A stretch of 64,000 nucleotides of DNA from Pyrus communis. Lineage: Eukaryota; Streptophyta; Magnoliopsida; Rosales; Rosaceae. The stretch lies in assembly GCF_963583255.1 (NCBI RefSeq), contig NC_084806.1:21680317-21744316 (forward strand), written 5' to 3'. Shown piece after piece: positions 11,041 to 22,440 of the stretch. The first letter of the stretch is position 1. Each line of letters starts with the position of its first letter. The translations under genes were made by a program, and so were the position numbers. The notes under the pieces were generated by a model. That model was not told the DNA's origin, did not search any database, and saw nothing but the letters and a program-made list of their open reading frames with translations.

Positions 11041-11897
11041 ATTTTTGTGTGTATGTATGTGCCTAAGTCTTAAAGGAGGCACGGGAAAAAGAAAAAAAAA
11101 ATGTGAGAAAAAGAAGAAGAAAAGAAAGAAAAAGAGTGAAAATAAGTGAGAATGGACTCACAAGTGTGATTGTTGAAGAAAGGGCCCAAAAAGTTGAATA
11201 TGGCCCTAAGTTTTGTGACTTCCCCTTGGGTGTTCAAAGTTGACTTCTGCGTTCTAAAGGGAATTCTAAGTACCTAATTCAATACTTTGCTCACTATTGC
11301 TTTAAGAATGTTTGCTTATCCTTCACCTTTCATTGTTAGCCAATAGCCTATCCTCGTTACAACCCCTTGACTTCTATCTTGATTGTTATGTGTTTCAATT
11401 TGTGGAGTTTGAACTTGGTATAAGCTTATGGTGTCACTGGTTCTCGCTTCTAAGTAGTAGCATTCCATTCATGAGATCATACCTAAACATGCTTATTAAC
11501 TCCAGAAATTGCTCTCTTTATGATACATATATGTGAGTGTTCGTTTTCATGTTTACAACAATCTTCTCACATATAACTAGTGTAGGGTGTGAAGTTAGAA
11601 AATCTGTGTGAAAAACGAGAGTACATCTAGTAAGGAATTGAGGGAATTCTCTAAGGCATGTTACTACATTCAAAACATGGTTTTAAATGCTTAATTGTGA
11701 ACTAGTATGTGGTGACTATGATTAAAAATGTACTTAAGTGTAAAGATGGCTAAAATCTGTGGGAATAATGATTTTTAACTTGTCATGTGCATTGGAAATC
11801 CCTGAGACGATTGTTGGAAGGTATAGGTTGTGTTTTGTTCGTTTTGTTTTGTTTTTGGTTTCTTTTGTTTTGTTTTGCTCGAGGACTAGCAAAAGAT

Positions 11898-11912
11898 AAG
11901 TGTGGGGGTATT
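11898..11912 (+). promoter_or_regulatory. Polypurine tract (R1)
   Basis: AAGTGTGGGGGTATT lies directly before the 3' LTR start TGATAGGAGC. The same 15 bases precede the corresponding LTR in R3, R4, R5 and R6. Confidence 0.85.
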
Positions 11913-12656
11913 TGATAGGAGCATATTCATGCGACTTAAATGGCTTGTTCTCGTGCATTTACGTTATGTTTCTTTAGTTATTTTAGTACTTTAAGCTATT
12001 TTCGTGTGTTTGTAGGTCCAAAGGGCTAAAGGAGCAAAAAGATGCATTTTGGAGACTTTTGGAGCACTTTTGGACTAAGGATGGATAGCTTATGCTTGGA
12101 GCCAAAGTGTTGGACGAAATTGAAGACCTAATTGAAGACCAAAGTGTTGGAACCTTGTTCCCTTTAGTTTTAGGACATTTAAACCTTTCCTAATCCCATT
12201 CATCAACACATGCATCCACATGCTTTCCTATTCAATTAAATCAGCCACATGCATTCATCATCATAACCTAGCTGTCATTCCACTTCATTGCACATGCATC
12301 TTCAAATAATCAGCCATTCCACATGCATATTCAACCTAGCTGTCATTGCACAGGCATTCACTCTTCCATATTCCAGAAATTCGTCAAAACCTCTCCACAC
12401 CCTTGCAGCAGCCACCAAAACACTTTTCTCCTCCATTGCAGCCACTCCAACCACTCCCCAAACCATTCACACCATCAAACTATCCTTAGACCTTGTGCTA
12501 CAACGAAGAGGAAGATAAGAGGGCCTAAACGTTCATACAATTCAAGTTTGAGTTGTTGGAATGTTTAGGTGTTTCTTTGATTTCAATGTTTAATTTCAAT
12601 ACTCTTTGTTTTGTACGAATGAGGAATGGAAGAGAAGAGGGCCTAAACGTTCATAC
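11913..12656 (+). mobile_element. R1 3' LTR, truncated
   Basis: It matches 4836-5579 without a visible mismatch or indel, then switches at about 12656 to reverse-orientation LTR sequence. The distal 1.27 kb of the LTR and the right target duplication are missing. Confidence 0.85.
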
Positions 12657-12715
12657 AAATCAAAGAAACACCTAAACATTCCAACAACTCAAACTTGAAT
12701 TGTATGAACGTTTAG
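12526..12715. repeat. Large inverted repeat at LTR-LTR junction
   Basis: The 58 bp at 12526-12583, starting CCTAAACGTTCATAC, recur as an exact reverse complement at 12658-12715. Around 74 bp separate the arms. Because each unit is itself an imperfect palindrome and occurs twice per LTR, the whole area can form cruciform structures. Confidence 0.8.
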
Positions 12716-13676
12716 GCATTCTTCTCTTCCATTCCTCATACGTACAAAACAAAGAGAATTGAATTTAAACTTTGAAATCAAAGAAACACCTAAACATTCC
12801 AACAACTCAAACTTGAATTGTATGAACGTTTAGGCCCTCTTATCTTCCTCGTTGTTGTAGCACAAGGTCTAAGGTGAGGTTTGGGGAATTATGGAAATGG
12901 ATGAGGAATGGTGGAAGGGGGAATGTGTTTGTAATGTGTTGTGTATGAAATGAGATGTCCATGAATGAATGAATGCAAGGGTATTTATAGGAGTAGTGGA
13001 GGGAACATATGGCTATGTCATTTGTAGGTGAAGTAGGTGGATGTTGTAGGTGAAGTAGGTGGATGTTGTAGGTGAAGTGGATGTTGTAGGTGAAGTAGGT
13101 GGATGTTGTAGGTGAAGTAGGTGGATGTTGTAGGTGAAGTGGATGTTGTAGGTGAAGTAGGTGGATGATATGTTAAGTGATAAGTGATAAGTGATATGAT
13201 ATGTGGTTATGATATGATAAGTGGTTAAGTGGTGATGATAAGTGATTAAGTGGTGATGATAAGTGATAAGTGATTAAGTGATATGATATGTGGTGATGAT
13301 AAGTGATAAGTGCATGTGGGTTAACTAATGAAGGAAATGCATGTGCAATGACAATGTGTTAGAATGGATGTGTGTTATGCATGGCATGATTGGGATTAGG
13401 AAAGGTTTAAATGTCCTAAAACTAAAGAGAACAAGGTTCCAACACTTTGGCTCCAATTAGGTCTTCAATTTCGTCCAACACTTTGGCTTCAAGCATAAGC
13501 TATCCGTCCTTAGCCCAAAAGTGCTCCAAAAGTCTCCAAAATGCATCTTTTTGCTCCTTTAGCCCTTTAGAACCTGAAAACACACAAAAGAAGCATAAAG
13601 AACTAAAATAACTAAAGAAACATAACGTAAATGTACGAGAACAAGCCATTTAAGTCGCATAAATATGCTCCTATCA
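12657..13676 (-). mobile_element. Reverse LTR fragment (U3 and part of R)
   Basis: Minus-strand LTR sequence starts within the palindrome repeats and ends at 13676 with the terminus TATGCTCCTATCA. A TATA box (TATTTATA on the plus strand, near 12983-12990) and the two U3 minisatellites are present. It duplicates part of the LTR region also present at 3727-4835, so it is not simply the rest of that LTR. Confidence 0.65.
13021..13320. repeat. LTR U3 minisatellites
   Basis: One array has 22- and 18-bp units (GTAGGTGAAGTAGGTGGATG and GTAGGTGAAGTGGATG types). Next to it is an array of AAGTGATAAGTGATATGATA-type words. Both lie upstream of the LTR TATA box and vary in copy number between LTRs. Confidence 0.85.
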
Positions 13677-13752
13677 ATGAGAAAGGGGAAGTTGACATGG
13701 TGCACAGCAAGGGAAGGAAAAATGCAAGAGACCTTTGTTTTGTGTCCTAGAA
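13677..13752 (-). mobile_element. Outer reverse LTR, left piece
   Basis: Sequence up to the S1 insertion point. It ends GAATG at 13748-13752, which is repeated at 15902-15906 after S1, and continues in the piece at 15902-16315. Confidence 0.5.
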
Positions 13753-15901
13753 TGTGATAGGAGCATATTTAGGCGACTTACTTAGCTTGTTTTCGTGCAT
13801 CTATGTTGTTAATTCATAATTGTTTTAGTAGTTTAAGCCATTTTCGTGTGTTTTTAGGTTCATATGGCTAAGGAAGCAAAAAGATGCATTTTGGAGCATT
13901 TTGGAGCAAAATTGGGCTTGGAATGGATAGCATATGCTTGGAGCCAAAGTGTTGGACGAATTTGAAAGCCTTGTATGCACTTTGGACATAAAACAAAGGG
14001 CCTAGCCCAATCAAACAATCCTTTGAGCCATGCAAAACCTCTAGCCCAATCAACAACCCTTAGCCACATGCATTCACATGCATCATACATTGCACCACCA
14101 TTCACACATCCATTCTTTCATCATTCACACACACATGCACTTATTCTTTCATCATTGCACCACCATTCACACACACATGCACTTACTCTTTCATCATTGC
14201 ACCACCATTCACACACACATGCACTTACTCCTTCATCATTACACCACCTTCTCCATCTTTATTCCACATGCATTCATCATAATTCACCCTAGCTACCACC
14301 ATTCACACACACATGCACTTATTCTTTCATCATTGCACCACCATTCACCATTCACACACACATGCACTTACTCTTTCATCATTGCACCACCATTCACACA
14401 CACATGCACTTACTCTTTCATCATTGCACCACCAATTCAACACATGCATTCACACACCAACAACCTAGCTCTTTTTCCATCATTATTTCATCCACATGCA
14501 CTCTCAATCATAACAACCACATTCACTCTTAAACAATCACCCACATATTCTCCCATTCCCCCTATAAAAACCCATGCATTCATACACAAAAATGACATCT
14601 CATTTCATACACAACACACCACAAACACATCCCTTTCTCTCTTAGCCGTGAGTCTCCCTTAGAATCCAAAAACCATCTTCCATTTCCATCACTCCCCACT
14701 CCATTCCACACTTCCATCCCCCCAACCAACTATCCCTAGACCTTATGCTACAACGAAGAGGAAGAGAAGAGGGCCTAAACGTTCATACAATTCAAGTTTG
14801 AGTTGTTGGAATGTTTAGGTGTTTCTTTGATTTCAATGTTTAATTTCAATACTCTTTGTTTTGTACGAATGAGGAATGGAAGAGAAGAGGGCCTAAACGT
14901 TCATACAGTTCAAGTTTGAGTTGTTGGAATGTTTAGGTGTTTCTTTGATTCTCTTTGTTTTGTACCATGAGGAACTAAACCCCCCTTGGCTAGGGGGGGA
15001 TTCGAAATAAATGTTTATGCTTGCATTTTGATTTGATTACTTCTAATTGCGTTTCATAAGTTGTGGATTCAATTTGTTTAACCGTTTGATTGATAACTTA
15101 TTTATGTATGTTTATTGAGAGTGCACGCTTAATTTTCATGCATGAATATGACGCTAGAATATAAGTGAATTTCACCTAATCGTTATGAACTTATATTCAC
15201 AAGTAGTGGAGGTTGCTTATAAACAATCGCGTTAAATGAATTCTTGGCACGAGTTTCATGCTCATCATAGTAACGAATGCCTCGTCAACACTTATAGTTT
15301 TCATAATGCTTAATGATCTTTGATTGTATCTTTATTGTGCTGTTCACGTAAAGGACTTTTGGAGAATGTAGTGAATTGCGTTGCGCTAACCCATCCAATT
15401 CATTAACTTAAGGAAAACTTGACGGTTAATTTAAGCGGACCTAATTAACTTGGGGTGATGAGAATTCATAATTTATTGAAATGTAATTGGAAATCTTTTT
15501 ATTATGCAAGTGTAACATATGTGGAGATGACCCCCTTAGCTAGCATTCATCCATTCTATTTCATCAATTTCATATTTACATTCTGTTTTAATTTTTTCAT
15601 TTAATTTAATTTCGTATAAACTTAAATCCCCCTTTACTTTAATGTCAATTTAGTTAGAAATCATTTTAGTTTGTGTTTTTAAAAGCATTTTGAGTCTTTG
15701 GTTTGTCTTAGTGTTTTAAAGTTTAGTTTTACATTCTTTGAGTCTAGTTTAGTGTTTATTATTACGTTTTTACGTTTTTAAGTCAAATCCAAGTGATTAA
15801 CAATCCCTCCTAATCCCCGGTCCAGAACGATCCCTACTTATATACTTACTACAATTTGACGAAAAGAGGGTTTAATTTGTGTGCGTATAAATCACGCATC
15901 A
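13753..15901 (+). mobile_element. S1: solo LTR (2,149 bp)
   Basis: It starts TGATAGGAGC, ends CACGCATCA and is flanked on both sides by GAATG. No internal region is present, so it arose by recombination between the two LTRs of one element. It has a TATA box at 14563-14570 (TATAAAAA), two palindrome repeats (from about 14775 and 14891), the C/G hairpin near 14980-14999, and a U3 tandem array. The long histidine-rich frames at 13975-14662 are translations of that array and not genes. Confidence 0.88.
14095..14440. repeat. 42-bp tandem array in S1 U3
   Basis: Units contain CACCATTCACACACACATGC and CTTTCATCATTGCAC, with a 42-bp step (for example 14161 to 14203). The array is interrupted around 14247-14295 and then resumes. 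Confidence 0.8.
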
Positions 15902-16315
15902 GAATGCATATGAAGTCTTCAAAGTGTTTGGGACATAAGGACAATTAGAATTTTGGAAATGTCAAACCAAGATAGGAAACCCTGGGCTTAACTTTCCTAC
16001 TTTAAGTAGGAATCCTTGTGTGATCAGGAATCCTCATGTGAGTGGGAAACCTCCTTCAATTTGGAAACCTTCTCATGATAGGAATCCTTGTCGACTTCAA
16101 GTCTTCAATTATGTCCAATCCTTGTGCTCCAAGCATGTGATGATCATTCCAAGCCCAATTTTGCTCCAAAAGGCACCAAAGTGCATCTTTTCACCAACTC
16201 CATCATATGAACCTGAAAACACACAAAAGAAGCATAAAGGACTAAAATAACTAAGGAAACACAATGTAAATGCACGAGAACAAGCCAATTAAGTCGCATA
16301 AATATGCTCCTATCA
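15902..16315 (-). mobile_element. Outer reverse LTR, right piece
   Basis: It resumes with GAATG after S1 and ends at 16315 with AAATATGCTCCTATCA. The next bases (AGGGC, 16316-16320) belong to gag and are a candidate target duplication, with the partner outside the window. It is more diverged from other LTRs and contains GGAATCCT repeats. Confidence 0.6.
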
Positions 16316-16503
16316 AGGGCATTTATGGAGAAGTTTTTCCCAACTTCTCGAATCATCCTTCTACGTAAAAGGATAAGTGGAATTCAGCAAGATGAAGGTG
16401 AGTCTTTTCCTACATATTATGAACGTTTTAAATCACTTGTTGCTTCTTGTCCACAACATTAGATGAAGGAGGAGTTACTTCTACAATACTTCTACGAGGG
16501 GCT
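16316..16503 (+). pseudogene. Outer gag gene, fragment 1
   Basis: In frame from 16318 the translation contains FMEKFFPTSR, RISGIQQDEGES, YYERFKSLVASCP and LLLQYFYEGL, the typical central gag (Retrotrans_gag-type) segment of Tat/Athila elements. One in-frame TAG follows CPQH, where relatives usually have Gln (a single C-to-T change). The frame is cut at 16503 by R2 and continues at 48690. Its N-terminal part lies beyond the LTR ending at 16315 and is not seen here. Confidence 0.75.
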
Positions 16504-17870
16504 TGATGCGAGATTTATACGCACACAAATTAAACCCTCTTTTTGTCAATTTGTAGTATAAGTGTAAGTAGGGATCGTTCTGGACCGGGGATTAGGAGGG
16601 ATTGTTAATCACTTGGAAACTGACTCGAAAACGTAAAATAAAGTTTAAAACACTAAACTAGACTCAAAGAATACAAAACTAAATGCTTAAAACACTAAAA
16701 CAAACCAAAAGATTCAAACAAGTTCAAAAGACTCAAAACTCTTAAAAACACAAACTAAATTGATTTCTAACTAATTTGACATTAAAGTAAAGGGGGATTT
16801 AGATTTTAACGAAATTAAACTAAATGAACAAATTGCAAATTAAAGCAGAATGTAAATATGAATGTGATGGAATTGAATGGATGAATGCTAGCTAAGGGGT
16901 TCATCTCCACACATGTTACACTTGCATAATAAAATGATTTCCAATTGCGTTTCAATAAATCATTAATTCTCAACACTCCAAGTTAATTAGATCCGCTTAA
17001 ATTAACCTTCAAATCTTCCTAACGTTATTGAATTGGATGGGTTAGCGCATACAACAATTCAAAACATTCCCCACAAGTCCCCTACATGATTGCATAATAG
17101 AGATACAAGCAAGAATCATTACGCTCTATGAAAATTATAAGTGTTGACGAGGCATTCGTTACTATGGAATACGCATGAAACTTATGCCAAGAATTTATTT
17201 AACGCGATTGTTTATAAGCAACCTCCACTACTTGTGAATATAAGTTCATAACGATTAGGTGAAAATCACTTATATTCTAGCGTCATATTCATGCATGAAA
17301 ATTAAGCGCGCATTCTTAATAAACATACATAAATAAGTTATCAATCAAACGGTTAAACAAATTGAATCAACAACTTATGAAATGCAATTAGAAGTAAACA
17401 AATCAAAATGCAAGCATAAACATATATTTCGAATCACCCCCTAGCTAAGGGGGGGTTTAGTTCCTCATACAAAACAAAGAGAATTAAAATTAAACATTGA
17501 AATCAAAGAAACACCTAAACATTCCAACAACTCAAACTTGAATTGTATGAACGTTTAGGCCCTCTTCTCTTCCTCTTTATTGTAGCATAAGGTCTAAGGA
17601 TAGTTGGTTTGGGGGAATGGAAGTGTGGAATGGAGTGAGGAGTGATGGAAATGGAAAGATGGTTTTTGGATTTGTAGGGGAAGGGGGACTCACGGCAATG
17701 AGGGAATGGAAGTGTTTGTGGTGTGTTGTGTATGAAAATGAGATGTCCATGAATGAATGAATGCAAGGGTATTTATAGGAGTAGTGGAGGGAACATATGG
17801 CTATGTCATTTGTAGGTGAAGTAGGTGGATGTTGTAGGTGAAGTAGGTGGATGTTGTAGGTGAAGTGGAT
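16504..17870 (-). mobile_element. R2 left LTR, first piece
   Basis: It starts with the terminus TGATGCGAG and includes the C/G hairpin near 17442-17458, the palindrome repeat, the TATA box (TATTTATA, 17770-17777) and the start of the U3 minisatellite. It is interrupted at 17870 by R3 and continues at 26848. Confidence 0.85.
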
Positions 17871-19873
17871 TGATGCGTGAATTTATACGCGCACAAATTA
17901 AACACTCTTTTTGACAATTGTAGTATAAGTATAAGTAGGGATCGTTCTGGACCGGGGATTAGGAGGGATTGCAAATCTCTTGGAAACTGACTCAAAAACG
18001 TAAAAACACAATATAAAACACTAAACTAGACTCAAAGAATGTAAAACTAAACTTTAAAACACTAAGACAAACTAAAGACTCAAAATGCTTTTAAAAACAC
18101 AAACTAAAATGATTTCTAACTAAATTGACATTAAAGTAAAGGGGGATTTAAGTTTATACGAAAATTGAAATAACGAAACAAGTTAAATAAACTAGACAGA
18201 ATGTAAATATGAAATTGATGAAATGGAATGAATGGATGATAGAATAGCTAAGGGGTTCTTCTTCACACATGTTACACTTACATAATAAAAAGATTTCCAG
18301 TTGATCTTTCGATAAATTATGAAACTCATCACCCCGGGTTAATTAGGTCCGCTTAAATTAACCGTCAAGTTTTCCTTAAGTTAATGAATTGGATGGGTTA
18401 GCGCAACGCAATTCACAACATTCTCCAAAAGTCCTTTACGTGAACAGCATAATAAAGATACAATCAAAGATCATTAAGCATTATGAAAACTATAAGTGTT
18501 GACGAGGCATTCGTTACTATGATGAGCATGAAACTCGTGCCAAGAATTCATTTAACGCGATTGTTTATAAGCAACCTCCACTACTTGCGAATATAAGTTC
18601 ATAACGATTAGGTGAAAATCACTTATATTCTAGCGTCATATTCATGCATGAAAATTAAGCGCGCATTCTTAATAAACATACATAAATAAGTTATCAATCA
18701 AACGGTTAAACAAATTGAATCAACAACTTATGAAATGCAATTAGAAGTAATCAAATCAAAATGCAAGCATAAACATATATTTCGAATCACCCCCTAGCTA
18801 AAGGGGGTTTAGTTTATTATAACTTTGAAATCAAAGAAATACCTAAACATTCCAACAACTCAAACTTGAATTGTATGAACGTTTAGGCACTCTTCTCTTC
18901 CATTCCTCATACGTACAAACAAAGAGAATTGAATTTAAACATTGAAATCAAAGAAACACCTAAACATTCCTACAACTCAAACTTGAATTGTATGAACGTT
19001 TAGGCACTCTTCTCTTCCTCGTTGTTGTAGCACAAGGTCTAAGGATAGTTTGATGGTGTGAATAGTTTGGGGAGTGGTGTTTGGTTTAATAGGGAAATCA
19101 CGGCAAAGAGAAGGAATGGAAGTGTTTGTGGTGTGTTGTGTATGAAATGAGATGGAGATGAATGAATGAATGCAAGGGTATTTATAGGAGTAGTGGAGGG
19201 AACATATGGCTATCTCATTTGTAGGTGAAGTAGGTGGATGTTGTAGGTGAAGTAGGTGGATGTTGTAGGTGAAGTGGATGTTGTAGGTGAAGTAGGTGGA
19301 TGTTGTAGGTGAAGTAGGTGGATGTTGTAGGTGAAGTGGATGTTGTAGGTGAAGTAGGTGGATGTTGTAGGTGAAGTAGGTGGATGATATGTTAAGTGAT
19401 AAGTGATAAGTGATATGATATGTGGTTATGATATGATAAGTGGTTAAGTGGTGATGATAAGTGATAAGTGATTAAGTGATATGATATGTGGTGATGATAA
19501 GTGATAAGTGCATGTGGGTTAACTAATGAAGGAAATGCATGTGCAATGACAATGTGTTAGAATGGATGTGTGTTATGCATGGCATGATTAGGATTAGGAA
19601 AGGTTTAAATGTCCTAAAACTAAAGAGAACAAGGTTCCAACACTTTGGCTCCAATTAGGTCTTCAATTTCGTCCAACACTTTGGCTTCAAGCATAAGCTA
19701 TCCGTCCTTAGCCCAAAAGTGCTCCAAAAGTCTCCAAAATGCATCTTTTTGCTCCTTTAGCCCTTTGGACCTACAAACACACGAAAATAGCTTAAAGTAC
19801 TAAAATAACTAAAGAAACATAACGTAAATGTACGAGAACAAGCCATTTAAGTCGCATAAATATGCTCCTATCA
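17871..19873 (-). mobile_element. R3 3' LTR (2,003 bp)
   Basis: Bounded by TGATGCGTGAATT and GCTCCTATCA. It differs from the 5' LTR (24867-26847) mainly by one 22-bp minisatellite unit near 19300 and a few substitutions, indicating a fairly young insertion. The U3 minisatellite spans about 19221-19510. Confidence 0.92.
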
Positions 19874-19888
19874 AATACCCCCACACTT
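19874..19888 (-). promoter_or_regulatory. Polypurine tract (R3)
   Basis: AATACCCCCACACTT on the plus strand, that is AAGTGTGGGGGTATT in element sense, directly next to the 3' LTR. Confidence 0.85.
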
Positions 19889-22440
19889 AGCTTTTGCTAG
19901 TCCTCGAGCAAAACAGAAAAACAAAACAAAAAGAACAAAACACAACCTACACCTTCCAACAATCGTATCAGGGACTTCCAATGCACATGACAAGTTAAAA
20001 ATCATTATTCTCACAGATTTGAGCCATCTTTACACTTAAGTACATTCTTAATCATAGTCACCACATACTAGTTCACAATTAAGCAATTAAAACACATTTC
20101 AAATGTAGTAACATGCCTTTAGAGAATTCCCTCAATTTCTTACTAGATGTACTCTCGTTTTTCACACAGATTTTCTGACTACACACCCTACACTAGGTAT
20201 ATGTGAGAAGATTGATGTAAACATGTAGACGAACACTCACATATGTTATAATAAGGAAAGCATTTTCTGGAGTTAATAAGCATGTTTAGATATGATCTCA
20301 TGAATGGAATGCTACTACTTAGACGCGAGAACCAGTGACACCATAAGCTCATACCAAGTTCAAACTCCACAATTGAAATACATAACACTCAATATAGAAG
20401 TCAAAGGGTAGTAACGGGGCTAGGGTATTGGCTAACAATGAAAGGTGAAGGATAAACAAACATTCTTAAAGCAATAGTGAGCAAAGTATTGAATTAGGCA
20501 CTTAGAATTCCCTTAAGAATGCAGAAGTCAACTTTGAACACCCAAGGGAAAATCACACAAAACTTAGGGCCATATTCAACTTTTTGGACCCTTTCTTCAA
20601 CCATCAACGCTCGTGAGTTCATTCTTACTTATTTTCACTCCTTTTTTTTTTTTTTCTTTTCTTCTTTTTCTTTTGAATCTCAAAACATACATATAAACGT
20701 AAGAACAAACTTTTACTCCCCCACACTCATTTTCTTGCATAATGTAACTCAAAAGGAATTCATTTAAGTCATGCTCACTAAACTTTAAGAACAAGGGTAT
20801 AGGAAAGTCCTACTCTAAGCTAGGTAAGGGGTGATGTGGGTAAACAAGGAATAAAGGCAAAACGAGGCTCAACGGGGTTAAAACTTACAACATATACGAA
20901 GTATGGGAAGTAAGGCTATTTGGCTATGGTGGTGGTCACTACACAACTTCTTCTTGAATATGTGTTATGCAAATCAATAACATGCTTTGAATGAAATGGG
21001 CATGAGTTCTAGCATTTGGAACTATATGATGAAACGCCTTCTAAGTAGTAACCAAGCAAAGAATAATGAGATCATGCAACGACTTTAGAAAACAAGAAAT
21101 CACAGATTATACTCTCCAAAGAACGTTATAGGCTCAAGTCTCTCAGGGTTGTAGCGTTTGTTTGAGTTCCTTCCTTCAAGCATGTTACAAAAACGAATTT
21201 TTTTCTTTTATGATTGCATGTGAAGTCATACATTATAACCATAACCAAGCATATACCAAGAGTAAATCAAACTTTTCTCTATGTTTATAACTCTTTCTAA
21301 CCGTCATGCAATTATAAACCAAATCCTTATCATTGTGTTGGAAGGTACCCTAAGACACAAACACACAAAAACGACTCTTAAAACAACTCTTTTTGGGTTT
21401 TTCAAAACAATTTTTCAAATTTTTATGGGATTTTCGAATTATAAAACAAAACACACTAAAACACTCTAAAACAACTTAAAAACACCTTAAAACAGCAAGG
21501 AACAACATTTGAAGTTATGGGTGATAAAATCCCACGAATTTGCATTAAATATACTTAGTTACCCCCCCCCCATACTTAAATCAAACATTGTCCTCAATGT
21601 TTTAAGCATATGGTTCACACAAAACATAAGTAAACACACAAAAAGCAACTAAACATACTAAACATGGCAGAATGTAATTAACAAAGAGAAGAGTTTAGGG
21701 ACGCAAATCTGGTTATGGAGTGTAAATTCCCTCTTCTCCTTGGTGATTGTATTGAGGCATGATCTTGGTGATTCCACAGGCTTACTCTTGAACTGGTTTC
21801 CGCCCATCATTGATTTTCCTTTGTGCTACTCTTGAACTGGGCAGCAGGATTCCCTTTAGTGTCTCCCCCGAAGCTCTGAGCTTCCTCCTGCTATCTGTTT
21901 CTTTGTTCAATCTTTGCAGGAGTGGTCCCTTCTCTGGAAGTGTATCAACCGTTGAAGATGACTACTCGAGAGCAACGCTAGGAAAGCAATCAGGAATAGA
22001 TTCCAGGCAGTTGGCTCCAGATCGGTAGACTGACTCCAAGTGCCGGCTGATTGCTTCTTTTACTTTGCCATGCAAGTAAGAACAAGAACAAAGAAAAAGA
22101 CAGGGAAAGAGCATGATATGAGATATTTTTGCTTTTGACCTTGATGATATGAGATACCTTTGCTTTGAAGAAGCGGTGAATGAATCAGCACATGCTTCAA
22201 TCCGCCGTTTTCTCCTGGGCCATATGTACTCCAGGCATCTGGTATCATCTTTGGGGAAGAAGAAAGAATTGAGTATTTCGAAAGGCTTTGCTGGGAGTGC
22301 GCCCTCAGAGGTGAGAGAGAGTTGGGCATTTTGTTCAGGTTTGCCCTGCCATAAAAGACGAAGGTCGACATATATAGAGATAATATCAAGTGGTGGTACT
22401 TTTTACCCTTGTCGACAAACGTTTTGATCCCGCAAATCCG
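19889..22440 (-). mobile_element. R3 internal non-coding block
   Basis: PPT-like tracts occur at 20716-20731 and 21562-21571 (10 C). A T-rich run lies near 20643-20655. A plus-strand ATG frame of 92 codons at 22149-22427 recurs in R1, R4 and R5, but an overlapping frame on the other strand is equally preserved, so coding is unproven. On the plus strand TTTCTTTGTTCAATCTTTGCAG (split here over 21899-21920) resembles a splice acceptor. Confidence 0.55.

Larger units (their letters stand above)
9331..11897 (+). mobile_element. R1 internal non-coding block
   Basis: No recognisable protein domain occurs here. Open frames on both strands at 9328-9606 and 9168-9695 overlap each other; the longer one starts at GTG, not ATG, so I do not call them. 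The rest is A/T-rich with G-rich tracts at about 10181-10201 and 11022-11040. In an autonomous relative this is where the region 3' of integrase would be. Confidence 0.6.
4836..12656 (+). mobile_element. R1: non-autonomous Ty3/gypsy LTR retrotransposon, subfamily A
   Basis: Order on the plus strand: 5' LTR (4836-6854), tRNA-Asp PBS, gag remnant, A-rich tract, antisense coiled-coil gene, non-coding block, internal PPT-like tracts, PPT, 3' LTR (11913-12656, truncated). No protease, reverse transcriptase, RNase H or integrase is present, so movement would need proteins in trans. The 744 bp of 3' LTR align with the 5' LTR at a constant offset of 7,077 with no difference that I could see, suggesting recent insertion. 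Both of its coding regions carry stops. Confidence 0.85.

Noticed and set aside
13975..14662. Long His/Thr/Ser-rich frames in S1, including one of 194 codons
   Set aside because: Translations of the 42-bp CACACACATGCA tandem array in two overlapping frames; low complexity and inside LTR U3.
17515..17766. Open frames of 76-83 codons in nearly every LTR, all ending with SYNSSLSCWNV
   Set aside because: In most copies the frame has no ATG (it starts at TTG) and the shared end is just the conserved palindrome sequence translated. The first real ATG after the TATA box is in another frame.
19221..19510. CRISPR-like array of regular short repeats
   Set aside because: Units are directly tandem without unique spacers, and the context is a plant LTR.
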